Of a stretch of DNA of 64,000 nucleotides, positions 13,490 through 26,183 are shown one piece after another. The translations under genes were made by a program, and so were the position numbers. This DNA comes from Branchiostoma floridae. Taxonomy: Eukaryota; Chordata; Leptocardii; Amphioxiformes; Branchiostomatidae. The notes under the pieces are model-generated. The model had not been told where the DNA came from and ran no database searches. It saw nothing but the letters and a program-made list of their open reading frames with translations. The stretch spans positions 7,664,402 to 7,728,401 of the forward strand of contig NC_049984.1 in NCBI RefSeq assembly GCF_000003815.2. The letters are read 5' to 3'. Every line of letters starts with the position of its first letter. Positions within the stretch are counted from its first letter, which is position 1.

Positions 13490-15620
13490 AAGAACTTGTC
13501 ACCTCTGGGAGCAGCTATGCAGACACTTGAAGGGCCCGTCTCCAGAAATCGCACTAATTGGTCTGTACCATTTTGAGGGGCCCCAGGGCAATACCAATCC
13601 CCCGGCTCGTAGCAACCTCAGCTGTATGTATTAACAAGAGGCTAGCAGGTTGCAACAGGAGGAGGAACTGTAGCTCTTCTGTGTAAAAGAAATGCCGCAA
13701 CATTACCGGACTAAACCAAGCGGGGTTAATGGGCTACGAGACGTTATCTAGCTTTACTTTCCATTGGTCAAATGCCATGTCTGAAAATCATAAGCCGTAA
13801 AAAGCAACTGTCCTGGTTTGTTTGTCAGCGGATTCGCTCCTAGACTGCTAATGCCTCCGCGTCGGTAATGTTGCCGTATCTAAGTGGAGCTGGCAGATCT
13901 GAGCTCTGTGCATGCACATAACAGCTTATGGGAGTATACAAAAGGTAATGCATTTACCTGGAGGATCGCCAACAGTAGAGGGCACAAGCACAAGGGTTTC
14001 AGCACTACGGAAAGCACCAACAGTGACAAAACAGTGACAACAAGGAGATCTAAACAACCCGCACAAGGAGGTGCTCCTTCTTACTACAAGAGAGTCGGGT
14101 ACAGAGTGGGGTTGAGTCCTCTGTAATGCTGAAATGGCGCCATGTGCAATGACCTACACAACACCCTGTTGCATGGCTTCCCCAGTAATGAGCATACATG
14201 CAGAGGATGTGGTCATTAATATTCAGAACCTTCCCATTCGCTCACCCTGGGATGACTACATTACGTACATGTATCTTCTCATAGACTGGGCAAGATCTGT
14301 TATACAACATACAACCTACTCTCTAAAACCTTTCAGTATCACGGATGCAACTGTCATAATTCTGTCTTCATTTAATGTGCATGCGGCTCAAACAAAGCAA
14401 AATTGAGCTACTGATCGTAAAAGGCTTTGAGGAGTTGTGACAAAACAGGTCTAGTTGCGGAGATACACGCAACAAAATTATCATTATATATGAATCGGTT
14501 TAGACACATACACGGTTCAAGCATAATATAGAGAAGAGTCAAAACACACGTACATGTATCCAAATGGAGAGACTACAGCCAAGAGAGTGCTTTTACCGGG
14601 GATTCTGGGGCAGGCAGTTAGCCAGGCGACCTTTGACCCTTCCCCACTTCACAGCAGGATTGCCAGTAGGGTTCTGAGTCCCTGCGGGGGGGAAGCTAAT
14701 CAGCACAACCAATCAACATGCGAGCACGCCGCACGCCCCGTGCTCGTATTACCTATGAACTCCCAGGAAAGGGTAATGGACGCAGGAATCATACACGACT
14801 GACAAACTTCATGCTTTTAACATTGTTGGAGGCAGGGTTGTTCCCGAGGTTCTTGAACAAATAGGACATTTGGGTCAAAGTAATCTACAGAGAAACTTTA
14901 TATTGATGTAATGGGATGAGATTGGAGCCAGATTAAAAGGGTGACGAGACACCTAAATCCCGCGGCATGTTGACTTATGGATACACCTCGGAAGTGCGAG
15001 CCGGGGCCCACATCAGCTGTTGATACTACAAACACGTCCAGCCTGGCATAATTGTCTGTGTCGGCGACTCGAATCCACACGCACCTCACACACAAGCTGT
15101 CACTATCAAGCAATTTCATCTGATCTGGGACCGGGAGAGTGCCGCCTCTCCTGCATAAACAATGGCGTTGTAGATCATCTGGTGTAGTGCCTGCTGGGTT
15201 TCTCCCCTCCAGGACACCGCCGCCTACAAAATCACTATCCCCATCTCATGACGGATGGCCACACAGTCCCCGGATTGTCATTACCTGCTTTTCCGTAACA
15301 ACTTTGGGGTGCTGAAAGGCTCTGTTTCACACGCGCATCTTCGGGCGCTAAAATACAGGGTTTGCGGCGAAAACGATGTCTGATGGGCAGGGAGAGCTAA
15401 TATTTGACCCCGTCAGCGAGTTTTCTTCCCCTGACCTTCACAGCTGCGAGGAAAGATAAGCGGAGAGGCAGAAATGGTATGCAGAGCATCGGCCGCGCTT
15501 GTCGCCATGCATTAGAATCATGGCTCCCCTGCTTTCTAGGCATCCCACACCACTCTTCATTGATTAAAGCCGTGGGATTCCGGCGGTCTACTGACGAACG
15601 TTTCAAAGTAGCAAAGCAGA
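13490..15620. other. GC/CpG-richer intronic region
   Basis: This is an approximately 2-kb region with higher GC and CpG than the surrounding intron and no recognised repeat. Overlapping chance frames occur in several phases, with no protein resemblance. It may be unmethylated or regulatory sequence; no direct evidence. Confidence 0.25.
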
Positions 15621-16319
15621 ATTCGTCAACTAAAGGTCTTTAATATAGATTCTGGTACATACGTATATATGCATACTTCACCTTTTAGCCAGTCATAAAC
15701 TAGAACCGAGAAGACAGAATACTCTGCCACATGACAACTAATAATAGGTACATGTAGTAACTGAGGATATACTGTATATATAGCTGTGATATACTTATAG
15801 GGGAGAGTCATACGATACAACATGAACTAAGACAATATGAGCACAAGCAATATCACCCCATATATATAGAGCTGTTTTTAGCTGTTCTATACGTAGATCA
15901 TACATATTAGTCTGATGAACAAAGCATTTTAGGAGATACATGACAGTAGATTTGGTTGTTGTTGGGAAGCATCTCTAAGCAATTTTGAATTCCATGGAGA
16001 ACTAGAATTAAAAGGACACGTCATAGGTGATTGCCCTCCAGTTTGAACTGACAACTGGTAACAACTTACTGGCTAAACCATCATTCCTAACTTGTGTGTG
16101 AAAGCTTTGGCAGACACATCGCTGTGTTATCAGAAACTAAACGTAACAGTGGCCGTTACAAGTCTTTGTCAAGGAACGAATTCTTCCAACACAAATGAAA
16201 TTTCAAGCCATGTTGGTCGGGTCCACCTACATTTTAGACTCATGATGTGGATAAGAGCTATCTTCCACCCAAAAATGGACATCAAAAACAGAAATACTGC
16301 TGCAGCACCATAACAAGCC

Positions 16320-16500
16320 ACTAGGGGACCCAGTATCACCTAATTTTGAGGTCTCACCAAGACCTACCCACATTCCAAATATCAAGACAATCCATTAAGG
16401 CCTTATTGAGGTCATGTTGAGATATCATACATATCATGTTGAGACACACAGACACACAGACAGACGCACGGACGCCACTGAAAAGATAACCTTCTAGTGA
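16320..16500 (-). mobile_element. Diverged fragment related to the 45.7-kb element
   Basis: Read on the minus strand it runs GAAGGTTATCTTTTC, GTCTGTCTGTGTGTCTGTG, TTGATATTTGG, AGGTCTTGG and ends GGGTCCCCTAG. The same order of landmarks (GGAGGTTATATTTT, GTCTGTCTGT, TCATACTTGGT, GGACCCCCTAG) occurs at 45671-45830. The two are probably distant members of one family. Confidence 0.45.
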
Positions 16501-17399
16501 AGACAACAACACTCTATCTCCACACTTAATACATACAACTTGCGAACATGTCAGCCCAGTCAGCTAAATTTACCAGGTGATGCAGAGATGTACATCTCAT
16601 GCAAGCATGCCAAGGTGACAGTCTCATCTCCGATATTGCCTGATTGCGTCCTCCGCTTGAACATGGGTCTAATCAATAGGGTGATGCTTGCTGTACAGCC
16701 GGGATTCAATTGGAACACCCTTCTTTAATTGCCCTATATAATAAAGACCGCAACTGGTGACTAGGCATGAATGTTAAGAAGGAAGCTCAAGTTGAAGGAC
16801 AGAAATTCAGAGAGTCTGTCTTTGTCAACCTCTTTGATTCAGTTATTTATAAGATTTGTTGCCTTTTTTTGTTGCTTCCAATCCTTAGTTCTACTTATAG
16901 CTATGCAAGTCTATACAAAATACAGTGCTGTCTCCTAAACCCGTATGCACAAGTATGATATTCATATCATGTCATGTTTTGTTTAGATATCTTGTTTACA
17001 TGAATTAATCTGCAGGCACAGACATCATACATGTAGACAGTTATATGGACTGACAAACAGGACTGGTAGACATCAAGATATGGGGAGGGGGGCAGCGACA
17101 TAATGTCTGTCTATATACTTGGATCATGGTTAGATATAGTTTTGTGTATACGTCAAGTGAATGTTCAACTTGAGTGCTTATTGATATTCCATTAATGGCC
17201 CCTAAATTTGAACACAATTAATATTTTCTTAACACAGATGAAAATTACTGAAAGCTTCCATTTCCAAATTAATTGATAAGACAACCTACTTACACACACA
17301 ATGCACGAGGCCTTGACTTTTTACTACTAGATTGAGTTCTTCAATTCACAGAAACTCCGAGAGCAATTACGCTACTTGTAGGTAGACTGAAAACATAGA

Positions 17400-17810
17400 T
17401 GACATCTTATCTGGGTCTAAATGGGCACAATCTGCTATCCAGGAGTTCCATTACCTTCTGGGTGCATTATGCAGTGTCGCCACCTTTCGAGGGGCCACAT
17501 ATCAAAGGAAGTCATTCCGCTAATGTAGTCACCCTGCATGGGAATGAATTGACAACTGCCTACTTCCTCAACACCTTCCACTGCCTGTTCAAACAAGCCA
17601 AGATTGCATTCCTTTCCGACAAACCATCGATTTCTTGCCACAGACCAATTAACAAAGTGATCCGACATTGGGATTACCCTTCATTTCCTCGCGTTCTGTC
17701 CTTTCCTGCGATTGGTTGGCGACGGGCAATCCTGCCTGATGCGAAAGTTCTGCACCGTTCCCAATTAGTCAAGTTGCCAGGCACACCGACATCTGACATG
17801 TATATACATT
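17400..17810. other. Compositionally distinct intronic block
   Basis: Higher GC and sequence complexity than its flanks, with an open plus-strand frame of 137 codons and others antisense. Motifs such as GACCAATTAACAAAG and GATTGGTTGG are present. I regard the frames as chance. It may be a conserved non-coding element. Confidence 0.25.
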
Positions 17811-20127
17811 GAACAAAGCAAATACAGGTATTCATCAATTGGAGTTGTGTGTTTGCCAGACACAGTCTCTTTATATGCATGTGATTTCCAGATACCATTT
17901 AAGGCATGCCAACTTCTCTTATCTTCTGCTAACGGTGGAGTAATTTGGCTGTCATCTGTGTGGGACTGGTATGAGCAATTCCACTTAATGCAATAGACAA
18001 GGGACTGACAATTAACGGCAATCTGGGAGACCATTTCAATTCATCTACTGACCACGTTTGTACACCAAGGAGGTACTTGTCAAAAGCAATAAATATGAAA
18101 CAGAAATTTTACTGGGATTACAAATGTTTATATGTTGGACCAGTACCAGAATATTTCCTGTATTTCTTAGCTAGGTCTTTGGGCAGGTATGATTCTCATT
18201 TGCATCTTCATTTATATTTCCAACTGGGACCTGCTAGAGGCCAATGGCTGCAGTACTGACGCAGAACGATATGATGATGATGATGTGAAAGACACACTTT
18301 GAAGTACTTGTGAAGCAAAAATTATTTTTTTCCATTCTCAAGTGAAAGACAGATTTTGAAGTAGTTTGCAAAAATCACTAGAGCTGAAAATGAGGAAAAA
18401 TTATTTTCATTTGAGCTGGTATATTGCGGAACTTCAGGTATTATTCAGACTAAAGAGAAGAAAATGTCCAGCTTTGTTTTGTTTGCAGGTCTTATCTAGA
18501 AAGTGTACTCGCTACCAAAGGCTAATTGCATGTACATGGCCACGAGAAACATGTGGTAGAAATCTGACAAGGACAGTGACTGACATTATTGTAACGAGAT
18601 CAATTCAAATATTATTGTCAGCTATAACTTGACAAGCTGGGTTTGGCATCTGTAGATGTAAAAAAGACCCAAATTTTTATGATGTTACTTTGCAGATGGG
18701 GAGAAGAATAAGAGTAAGGCAAAACTTGGAATTCAATGTTCATCTTCCTTTTATTGGGAAGTGGAGACATGTATGATACAATTTCAGCACATTCACTTGA
18801 TCTTCAGTAACTGTGGTTTACCACAGAATGAATAAATTGTCCTGCTTGACTCAGATAGAAAAATATATGTTGAGTTGTCCTGAGTTGTTGGAATCATGCG
18901 GTGCTTTGGGGCTAACGGTCAGGGATTCAATCCCCACCGGGGCTGTGAATGTTTAATCTTCTAACAACACACTTTATCCTCATTTGTTCCAGGTCACAGA
19001 TGATGAGTCGAACGCTCTGGCTGTCTCACTTCTGCTTTATGTAAACTCGACTGAGCCTCTGCCGATAGGCCCACATCTGTCTACCTTACGGCTTAGCGAG
19101 AACTTCAACCGAACTTATGTAACGCTTTGGTACGCAAGAGGACTTCACATCAAAGTCTGAGCCTGGTTCTTTTCAGAGGCTGACGTCAGTGCACATCTAT
19201 GTGTGATGAATAGTTTTATTCATTCAGCTAAACAAGAACTTCAAAATCAAATCCCAACATGTATTCAGGACTTCTAAACCTAACCCTTCCTTTAATCAAT
19301 TTTAAAAGTACAGCTCAAGTACAGCTCTCCTTGCCAGGATGCCACAAAACCCTTCTAGAACGCTGTCCGAAATAGCAGAAAACATCAAACTTTTCACTGC
19401 TTACTACTAAATGCCAAGTCCACACTGAGAAATCCATGCAAATCCAACGGTCAACCTTTTTGGCGCTGGTCGAACGGACGCTAATAGACCTGTCGATAAA
19501 TGAGTGGCAAAGGGAGCTGGAGATTTATCTACTGGGTTACCCTTCCAAAACCACAAAATGACTTCATCTGTCCAGGTTATGAACTGGCCAAATAAAGTAC
19601 ATTCTTTCTGGACCCAGGTCTCCTTGTCTACTCTCCACTGATTACGGTTTCCATATTGCGAAGGGATTTAGAAGGCCATAAATCCACCAGAGGAGGAAGA
19701 CTACATTTCGGTTCACACAAAAATGGTTCAACTTGGGATATTGCCAATGCATTCATTTTTATTCCGGAGAGTTTGGTAGACTGCACAAGCGAGAAGTCAA
19801 CTTCTTCCACATGTTGCTGACTGAGGTTCATTCACAGGAGCGCTGTTGTAGCTAGGGAAACGTTTTGAAATGAAGCTTCTTGTTGACAGTATTGATTTTT
19901 TTACGCGGAACATGCAGTAACAAGATTACAGGATAAGCAATCCTATCAAGCTTCCTTCCCCCGGATAGATGGATCTGAGGAATTGGATCAAATTAACCCA
20001 AGTCTCCACCATAAATCTTGAACTGTTACAGAGTTCATTCAAGATTACTCTTCACAATGGAGGAGCTATGGAGATGGCTTCTGGCGCTGTTAACAATGCT
20101 TAAGGCTGTCAGATGTTTCATTGGCAC

Positions 20128-20757
20128 TGTTGTCTAAAAATATCACTGTCCTTAGTACTGCCCACAACTGTCACTATCCTTAGTACTGAAGTCCACAACT
20201 ATCACTGTTTTCTTTAGTACTAAATGTTGTCCCCAACTATCACTGCCCTTAGTACTGAAAGTTTTCCCCAGCTATTGCTGTCTTTAGTACTGAATGTTGT
20301 CCCCAACTATCACTATCCTTAGTACTGAAAAGCTGTCCCCGAATGTCACTGTCCTTAGTACTGAAAGTTGTCCTCAACTATTGCTGTCTTTAGTATACTG
20401 AATGTTGTCCCCAACTATCACTGTCCTCAGTACTGAATGTTGTCCCGAACTATCACTGTCCTTAGTACTGAAAGTTGTCCCCACCTATTGCTATCTTAAG
20501 TACTAAAATGTTGTCCACAACTAAAATTGTCCTTAGTACTATCCACAACTATCACTGACCTTAGCACTGAATGTTAGTAGCAAGAACAATCACTGCCCAC
20601 AGTACCAGTGTCCTTAGTACTATCCAAAACTATCATTGTCAGTACTGCCACTATCACTGTCCTTAGTACTGAATGTTGTCCAACTGTCACTGTTCAGTCC
20701 TGTCAACAGCTACCACTATCCTTCATACTGAATGTACAACTATCCTTGTCCTGGACT
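20128..20757. repeat. 35-bp minisatellite, about 17 units
   Basis: The unit is approximately ACTATCACTGTCC, TTAGTACTGAA, TGTTGTCCCCA, repeated head to tail. By eye CCTTAGTACT-like cores occur about 17 times. Central units are regular at 35-36 bases; those toward the right end are truncated or diverged. There is no transposon boundary. It sits deep inside an intron. Confidence 0.9.
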
Positions 20758-23445
20758 AGCTTTCAATGACCTAAATGACAGATATTGTGAGAATTTTGAT
20801 GTTGTTTACTTGACATCTTTTACGGAGAACTTGACTCTTTTTTTAACACCTGTAACATCTTTTTAGCATTTTTTTTCATCTTACAATAGATCAGTCATAG
20901 ACTTCCCAATATATACAGACTTCCCACATAGAAGCAATGTACTCTTGGAATATACATTTGCAAAATGTAACTAAAGGGGGTGCTTACCTGCACATACTCC
21001 CAGTTGGGACATGTTGCATTAGCTTACAGATAAAAGCATCGTTTCAACTGTGATTTACCTTTCATGGTTACATTACAAGCAATTTGCCTCCAGGCAAACA
21101 TTCCAATAGCCTCTGAATATTGCTAAGGTTTTAAAAATGCCCTTTTATGCCTTTCGAAGTCAAATTAGTTTAGTCTGCTACACAATAATATAGCAATATT
21201 CCAGTAACTTGCCTCTCTTTCCTTTTCCATTGTAATGCTGGCCACGGAAGAAAGGAACTGAGAAATGTCTTTATCAAAACTTTGAAATACTTATTTTTCA
21301 ACAGCTCAAACATTTTCTGATGCTGAATAAATGTCTTGCATGGCGCTATTATGTCTTAATCGCTTCTGTTATGTTAGGATCTTGAACAATACTCAATCAC
21401 TAGAGGCATTTTCCCCCCCAGGCACAGATCCTGATCTTCCACCATTCATACCTGACCCATGTTAAGACCTTCATCTTCTCGCAGATCTTTCCCTAAGAAG
21501 GGATTTCAGAAAATGACTACAAGACTTCATTGTCGGTAAATCTCTTTCTTGAACGTTCCCGGGGGAGCTTCTCCCCCACCACCAGGCTCTATATTATCTC
21601 ATTGTTGGAGACGTGGCTGCCTAGAGTCCTTCGCTATCTCCTTACTTGCATCCAGGGGCTGAGCTAACTCCTTGTGGGAGGGCAATTAAGTAGTGTAGCA
21701 CGGCTCGGTAATCCCCCAGTCAGTCCTGCCGTACTTCTCGTCCACTTCTGTCGCCGCAGGATATGCATGCGAGGCGGAGATAAGCTTTCTCCAGGAGGCA
21801 GGCATGGCTACATTTCCCCCCACTTTAAAAGCACATTCAAGAGAAGGCTCCGAGGATCGACTCGGATCTGAGTTAAGGGAGAGAGAGGTACCTTACCGTC
21901 GTTCCGATACACTCGACATCCGCCTTGACCACCAAGCGAGAAGTTTTAAAACTCTCGAGCAAAACTGCATTCAGATGTTTCAGTTGAGGGCAGTAATACT
22001 GCAAGTCAGATGACCTGTACAACTGCTTAGCCTTCTTTACGAAAGACTAATATACAGCAGTGGTGTAACCTCTCATAAGCTTCAACTTTGAATTATTGCA
22101 CAAGAAGGCTGTAAAGTAAACTTGGCAACACAACCATAACTCAAGGTTTTCTAAGTACTGCCAGCTATTTATGATGTAAGTAAGAGGCTTCTGTACCTTC
22201 CAACAGATGTATGAAGAGTCCATTCTGCCCTGGAAATATGCCAGTATCTTGGGGGCACATTCCAACAGACCTACCGTGACCTTTCTACGTTCAAAAGTTT
22301 ATGAAACATGGGTCCCTCCAGGCACTCAAGACATTTTCCTTTCTCCATAAAATATCTCGGACACAGGCTTGAATGAAGGGGCTCTAAAACGCTGTCAGGA
22401 TGCCTTTAGACAGCACTTGTGATGGAGTGGATCATGATGTTAAGAAAGCGATACTGCTACAATCCTGATGCTACTGATTCATGTCAACTTTCAAGTTTAT
22501 CTACAAAGAAACATGCAACAAAGACCCCCTTTACAACACATGATCACATTCTAAAAGAGCTGCACAAATAAAATAGACCATAAACCATGTGTTTCCCTTT
22601 GAATCGTATGCAATATTCCCTAAATGGTTCCCATTTCAAGATGTCAACTTTTGCTGATGTAAATCTACGCTGAAAAGAATGTCGTTTTGCTGCTTTAGTT
22701 GTAAAGATATGCAGAAACAAAGTGCCTCTGCCAAAGCTGATTTATATGCAGCATTTAACTGAGTGGATTTGATTGTGTCAGTGGATTAAAGAGAACTATA
22801 AATGAAGCAGTCACATGAAAAGCAACTTGCTTTTACGACAACTCCTCCAATACATCAGTGTCAAGATGGAAAATACATTATCAGTAGCTTTCTTTGCCTT
22901 TTCTACCTCCATAGTTGATAACTACATCTAAAATATAAATCACATACATGGAGGGGAACGGGAGGTCTAACATTGGGAACAGACAGCAGCAAATTTCAGT
23001 ATGAAAGTTCTACAAGATTTGGCCTCAATTAGAAATATCTAGAGTCGGTTTCCAATGGATCTCTTTATTATTAATAAAGAGATATGCTGCCCTAATATGA
23101 CTTAATAATATCAAGTCATTTAACTGGTCCTTGTAATGACATGAAACAGTGTTGAAACAGGCATTCGGAAGTTTGAACCTGTTGCTGTTGCTAAGAAATA
23201 CTTGATTCCCAAAATAATACAGAAGGAAGGACCGAGCTTTTATTACTTTTAAATGGGGACAGAGCCGCCAGACTGTACTGAATGAAGCCGATTGCTGGAG
23301 AGAACCTGAACTAGAATAGAATGGATTTGTGGCTTGTTGGGAGCATGTTTATAGTGAACAATAATAATCAAGTAACTTGAATGTACCATGAAAACAAGTT
23401 TCCTCTTCTATTAGCATGAAAGCTCATCTGTGTTGATGTAATACA

Positions 23446-23575
23446 TATTGAAGATTTTCCACTGTCTTACAACACCAATAATAGCTTACCTCGAAGAAGA
23501 AGGTCGATGGAAGTGCGACTGAAAATTCGAGGTAAGCTATTTTTGGTGTTGTAAGACAGTGGAAAATCTTCAATA
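23446..23575. repeat. 50-bp-arm inverted repeat (hairpin) with 30-base loop
   Basis: Arms 23446-23495 and 23526-23575 are reverse complements with one mismatch (AATAATAG versus its partner AAAAATAG). The arms end TTCGAGGTAAGC toward the loop, so each strand carries a consensus-like splice donor GAG|GTAAGC. Loop 23496-23525 is unrelated sequence. It could be a foldback element, a recent inverted duplication or a hairpin RNA source. Confidence 0.9.
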
Positions 23576-24589
23576 AGTTTCCTCTTTGTTTGCAAAGCCT
23601 ATATTTCAATGGTCATTCCCAGTGCAGAGAGGAGGCAATGAAAGGATGAGGCTGTCAAGAATTGATAGTGCCAAGGGCCATACAAATTCATCCCAAGATC
23701 TAATAAAATGGACATGTAGGAGGCAATAAAAGATCATCTGTACATCGGACCGTACGGCATGATTGATGTGGACCTTATGGGCATTCCCTACGCTAGGGCT
23801 CCCCACGGCAGGTCACGGGGTTCGATGAGTGGCCTTGTGTTGGGATGGATTTTTATCTGTCCGTGCAGACAGACTGAGAATCCACAAGTACTATCTGTAA
23901 TCGTTTATGTCTTAAGACAGCTGTCAAATGAGCAACACTCTTATTGTGATGAGTGCACATTCTTGATTAAAATAGAAGACCTTATTGTATGCCAGTAAAG
24001 GCCAACACTTTTGACGAATCCAATGTTGGAGACACACCTCTATGACCAGTTGAACTTTCCAGCACACAAGCATGTGTAACATATGCAGCAACTTGCCCAA
24101 ACAACAGGCCGTTAAGACTTGTAGGACCCAGTGGAATTCAAGTCGGACCCGAGCAAACAGCATTTCCAATAAACTCCCGTTCTGAACAGACATCAGTCTT
24201 GGTCCGGGGGGCAGTTTCTCCGTCCCCGGCCACCGGAGATGAGGCATGGCACCATAAATGCTTAACCGGCAAATCAATGGCGACACAAAATGGTCGCCTG
24301 TGGCAAAAGCTGCTTTTACCGCACCAATTAGAGGCTGTTCTATATGGCTGGGGAAACGTGTCCCCTGCAAGCGGTTGTCTGAGGGAAACAGTAAGCATTC
24401 CTTCATAAGTCTTGAGATAATCTATCTCAGCCATACCAGGACGGTAAAAAGCTGGGGTCCACTTTTCACAAATACCGAGGGTAGCATCAAATTTTCATCC
24501 TCAAAGTCAAGCTGTCCTTCAATGAACTTGAGTTTTTAGCAAACTTTCTATCCAAGTGCCATATCATAATGGTGGGTGGACTCTGTTGC

Positions 24590-24890
24590 CTGTTTTTATT
24601 TCGGAAAAACTTCTAATTTCTGGTGAACTTCCGTTTTCATTTGGGACAAATATCTATCCGTATTATTTCTTGAAAACCTGCTTTTTTATTTCTGACAAAC
24701 ATCTATCCATTTCTATTTCTGACAAACCTGTTGCTATTTCTGACAAACGTCTACTCGTTTTTATTTCTGACAAACTTCTATGTTGTTTTCATTTTTAATG
24801 AGGTAAAAACCCTTCTTGTTTCTGAGAAATATTGATGCATGCCTTTTTTTTCATTTCTGACCAACTTTGATGTCTGTGTTTTTTATCTCA
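24590..24890. repeat. Degenerate minisatellite, TTTCTGACAAAC core
   Basis: About ten units of 22-40 bases share ATTTCTGACAAAC followed by a variable CTATC-like segment. The array starts about 40 bases into the intron after the catalytic-Asp exon. Units are most alike in the middle (24690-24780). Confidence 0.75.
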
Positions 24891-24931
24891 AAGTTAAACA
24901 TAAAGTCTACACCAGGTGAAGGTTAACTCAC

Positions 24932-25042
24932 CGTCGTTGAGGGTTTTCTCGTTGGTCCAGTTTGTGCGGTCCTTCAAGTTGCGGAAGTGTGGGTGGTTCT
25001 CGCTCAGCCCTGTGTCGAACACCGCCACCTTGATGCCACTCC
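24932..25042 (-). CDS. MBTPS1: MBTPS1 exon with the catalytic aspartate
   Basis: This exon encodes [19 protein letters not shown], then [17 protein letters not shown], with split Gly codons at both ends. VFDTGL carries the catalytic Asp of the Asp-His-Ser triad (human Asp218). NWTN is a conserved N-glycosylation sequon. The acceptor is GTTATTAG, with a poor pyrimidine tract, and the donor is GACG|GTGAGTT; phase is 1 to 1. The 3' end of a CR1-like retroposon lies about 27-80 bases upstream of the acceptor, and a minisatellite begins about 40 bases downstream of the donor. Repeats therefore crowd this exon on both sides. Alignment to human residues 210-245 is gap-free. Confidence 0.96.
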
Positions 25043-26065
25043 CTAATAACACAACATCAATATACTTATGTTTATTTATTTATTTGCAAATTCATGCCCG
25101 AAGGCTAATTGCAAGGGTACAATAAAAAGTGTGTATACAGCTATCTATATACATGATTCTACACTGTTTACTGGGAGGTTTGACTTCTTTAAATATAAAT
25201 ATACAGAAGTGGCATGACTAAGGAGCATGTTCTGGCATGACGTAGCCACTATACACTAGTCAGGGATAGGAGGAACCCCTTACATCCTTGTTCTTCCTTG
25301 GAGATGGATACTCCAAATAACAAGCTGCATCTGCTGGGGCCGCCTTACAAGTGACATGCAGTTCTTATTCCTGTGGGACTTAGTGCGCCAATAGAAGAGA
25401 GGGTGGAGAAGGAAGTGCACAGCCCTCCTTCATCTTAAAAAGCCAATTGCAGGCCAGGGAAACAGGTCGCCTAACCCACGAGTCACGACGGCGAGTAACT
25501 GTCTGCCTGCCATTCTCTCCCAAGACAGATGGATGCCAATCAAACATGTATGTACATACCCGAACATCAAATTCTGTATCTATGACCCATCCAAGTATCA
25601 ATATAGATTTGAAATCATACAATTTCTCTCCAAAATAATTTTGGCCAGCCAACGAGTCACATCAACAACTTATAATTTTTTGTACAGTTACTAAACTTTA
25701 CTTGCAGCACCTCAATGTTCCTGGTGGTATTTGCAGGTGAACAATTTTATCATTTATCATTCAATAAACCACTTACAATTTAGTCTCCAGCTTTCTGAAC
25801 CCATCTATCTTGTATCTTTTATGGAATTTGAAGGTCAAGTGTGACCAATATCAGGCAGCTCTAATGGTTGACAAGCTACAGGAGTTCATTACTGGTGGCC
25901 TTGTTCTTTTCTCTCTTGGAGCATGACCTGCTTTGCTGAAGAAACTACAACTGCTTCTACCTCAATCCTTTTCACCACATGGTGTGAGGGTGACTGGTTA
26001 TCGCAATTTGTCTTGAGGAGACGCACACAGAAGCTGACAAGGCGGGCCTTCTAAAGTCCACTTAC
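25043..26065 (-). other. MBTPS1 intron (1.0 kb)
   Basis: A short intron. Its 3' end carries the tail of a CR1-like retroposon at about 25069-25125. The remaining sequence is unique and shows no feature. Confidence 0.85.
25069..25125 (-). mobile_element. 3' end of a CR1-like retroposon
   Basis: Read on the minus strand it is TTGCAATTAGCCTTCGGGCA then TGAATTTGCAAATAAATAAA, ending in ATAA repeats. A terminal short A/T-rich tandem tail is typical of CR1/L2-type LINE 3' ends. It is a severely truncated copy lying just upstream of the acceptor of the exon at 25042. Confidence 0.5.
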
Positions 26066-26183
26066 CGGCGAACCCCATGGCCCACAGTAGGTCGGCCTGC
26101 AGCACGTGGGTCACCTGACGCGGCACCGTGCGCAGCAAACGGCGGCTGGTGTGGCGGCCCGTGGAATGCCAGAATGCCGATCC
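26066..26183 (-). CDS. MBTPS1: MBTPS1 exon with the C autocleavage site and start of the protease domain
   Basis: This exon encodes 39 codons plus one base: [20 protein letters not shown], then [19 protein letters not shown]. It aligns without gaps to human [20 protein letters not shown] and so on (residues 170-208). RRLL is the conserved C site where human S1P removes its prodomain (after Leu186), and it is intact here. What follows is the N-terminal helix of the subtilisin domain, [12 protein letters not shown]. The acceptor is TTTCCCAG and the donor GCCG|GTAAGTG; phase runs 0 to 1. The exon is clearly more GC-rich than the introns around it, and synonymous positions favour G and C. Confidence 0.96.

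Larger units (their letters stand above)
13179..24931 (-). other. MBTPS1 intron (11.8 kb)
   Basis: This intron contains CpG-richer blocks at about 13490-15620 and 17400-17810, a diverged mobile-element fragment at 16.3 kb, a 35-bp minisatellite (20.1-20.76 kb), a long near-perfect hairpin (23.4 kb) and a second minisatellite (24.6-24.9 kb). The stretches 18000-20100 and 20770-23440 show nothing I can name. The longest chance frame (about 160 codons, minus strand, 23924-24406) has no protein-family resemblance. Confidence 0.8.

Noticed and set aside
17399-17812. 137-codon plus-strand open frame
   Set aside because: No recognisable protein; overlapping frames on the minus strand are equally long. 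Treated as chance in a GC-richer block.
18890-18960. tRNA-like GGGATTCAATCCCC segment
   Set aside because: The B-box match is imperfect, there is no A box, and no body is shared with the other SINEs here. Probably coincidence.
20128-20757. Regular repeats resembling a CRISPR array
   Set aside because: Units are contiguous and degenerate, without unique spacers, in a eukaryotic intron. It is a minisatellite.
23924-24406. 160-codon minus-strand open frame
   Set aside because: Same strand as MBTPS1 but between two exons that already join in phase. It has no family resemblance and is overlapped by other open frames on both strands.
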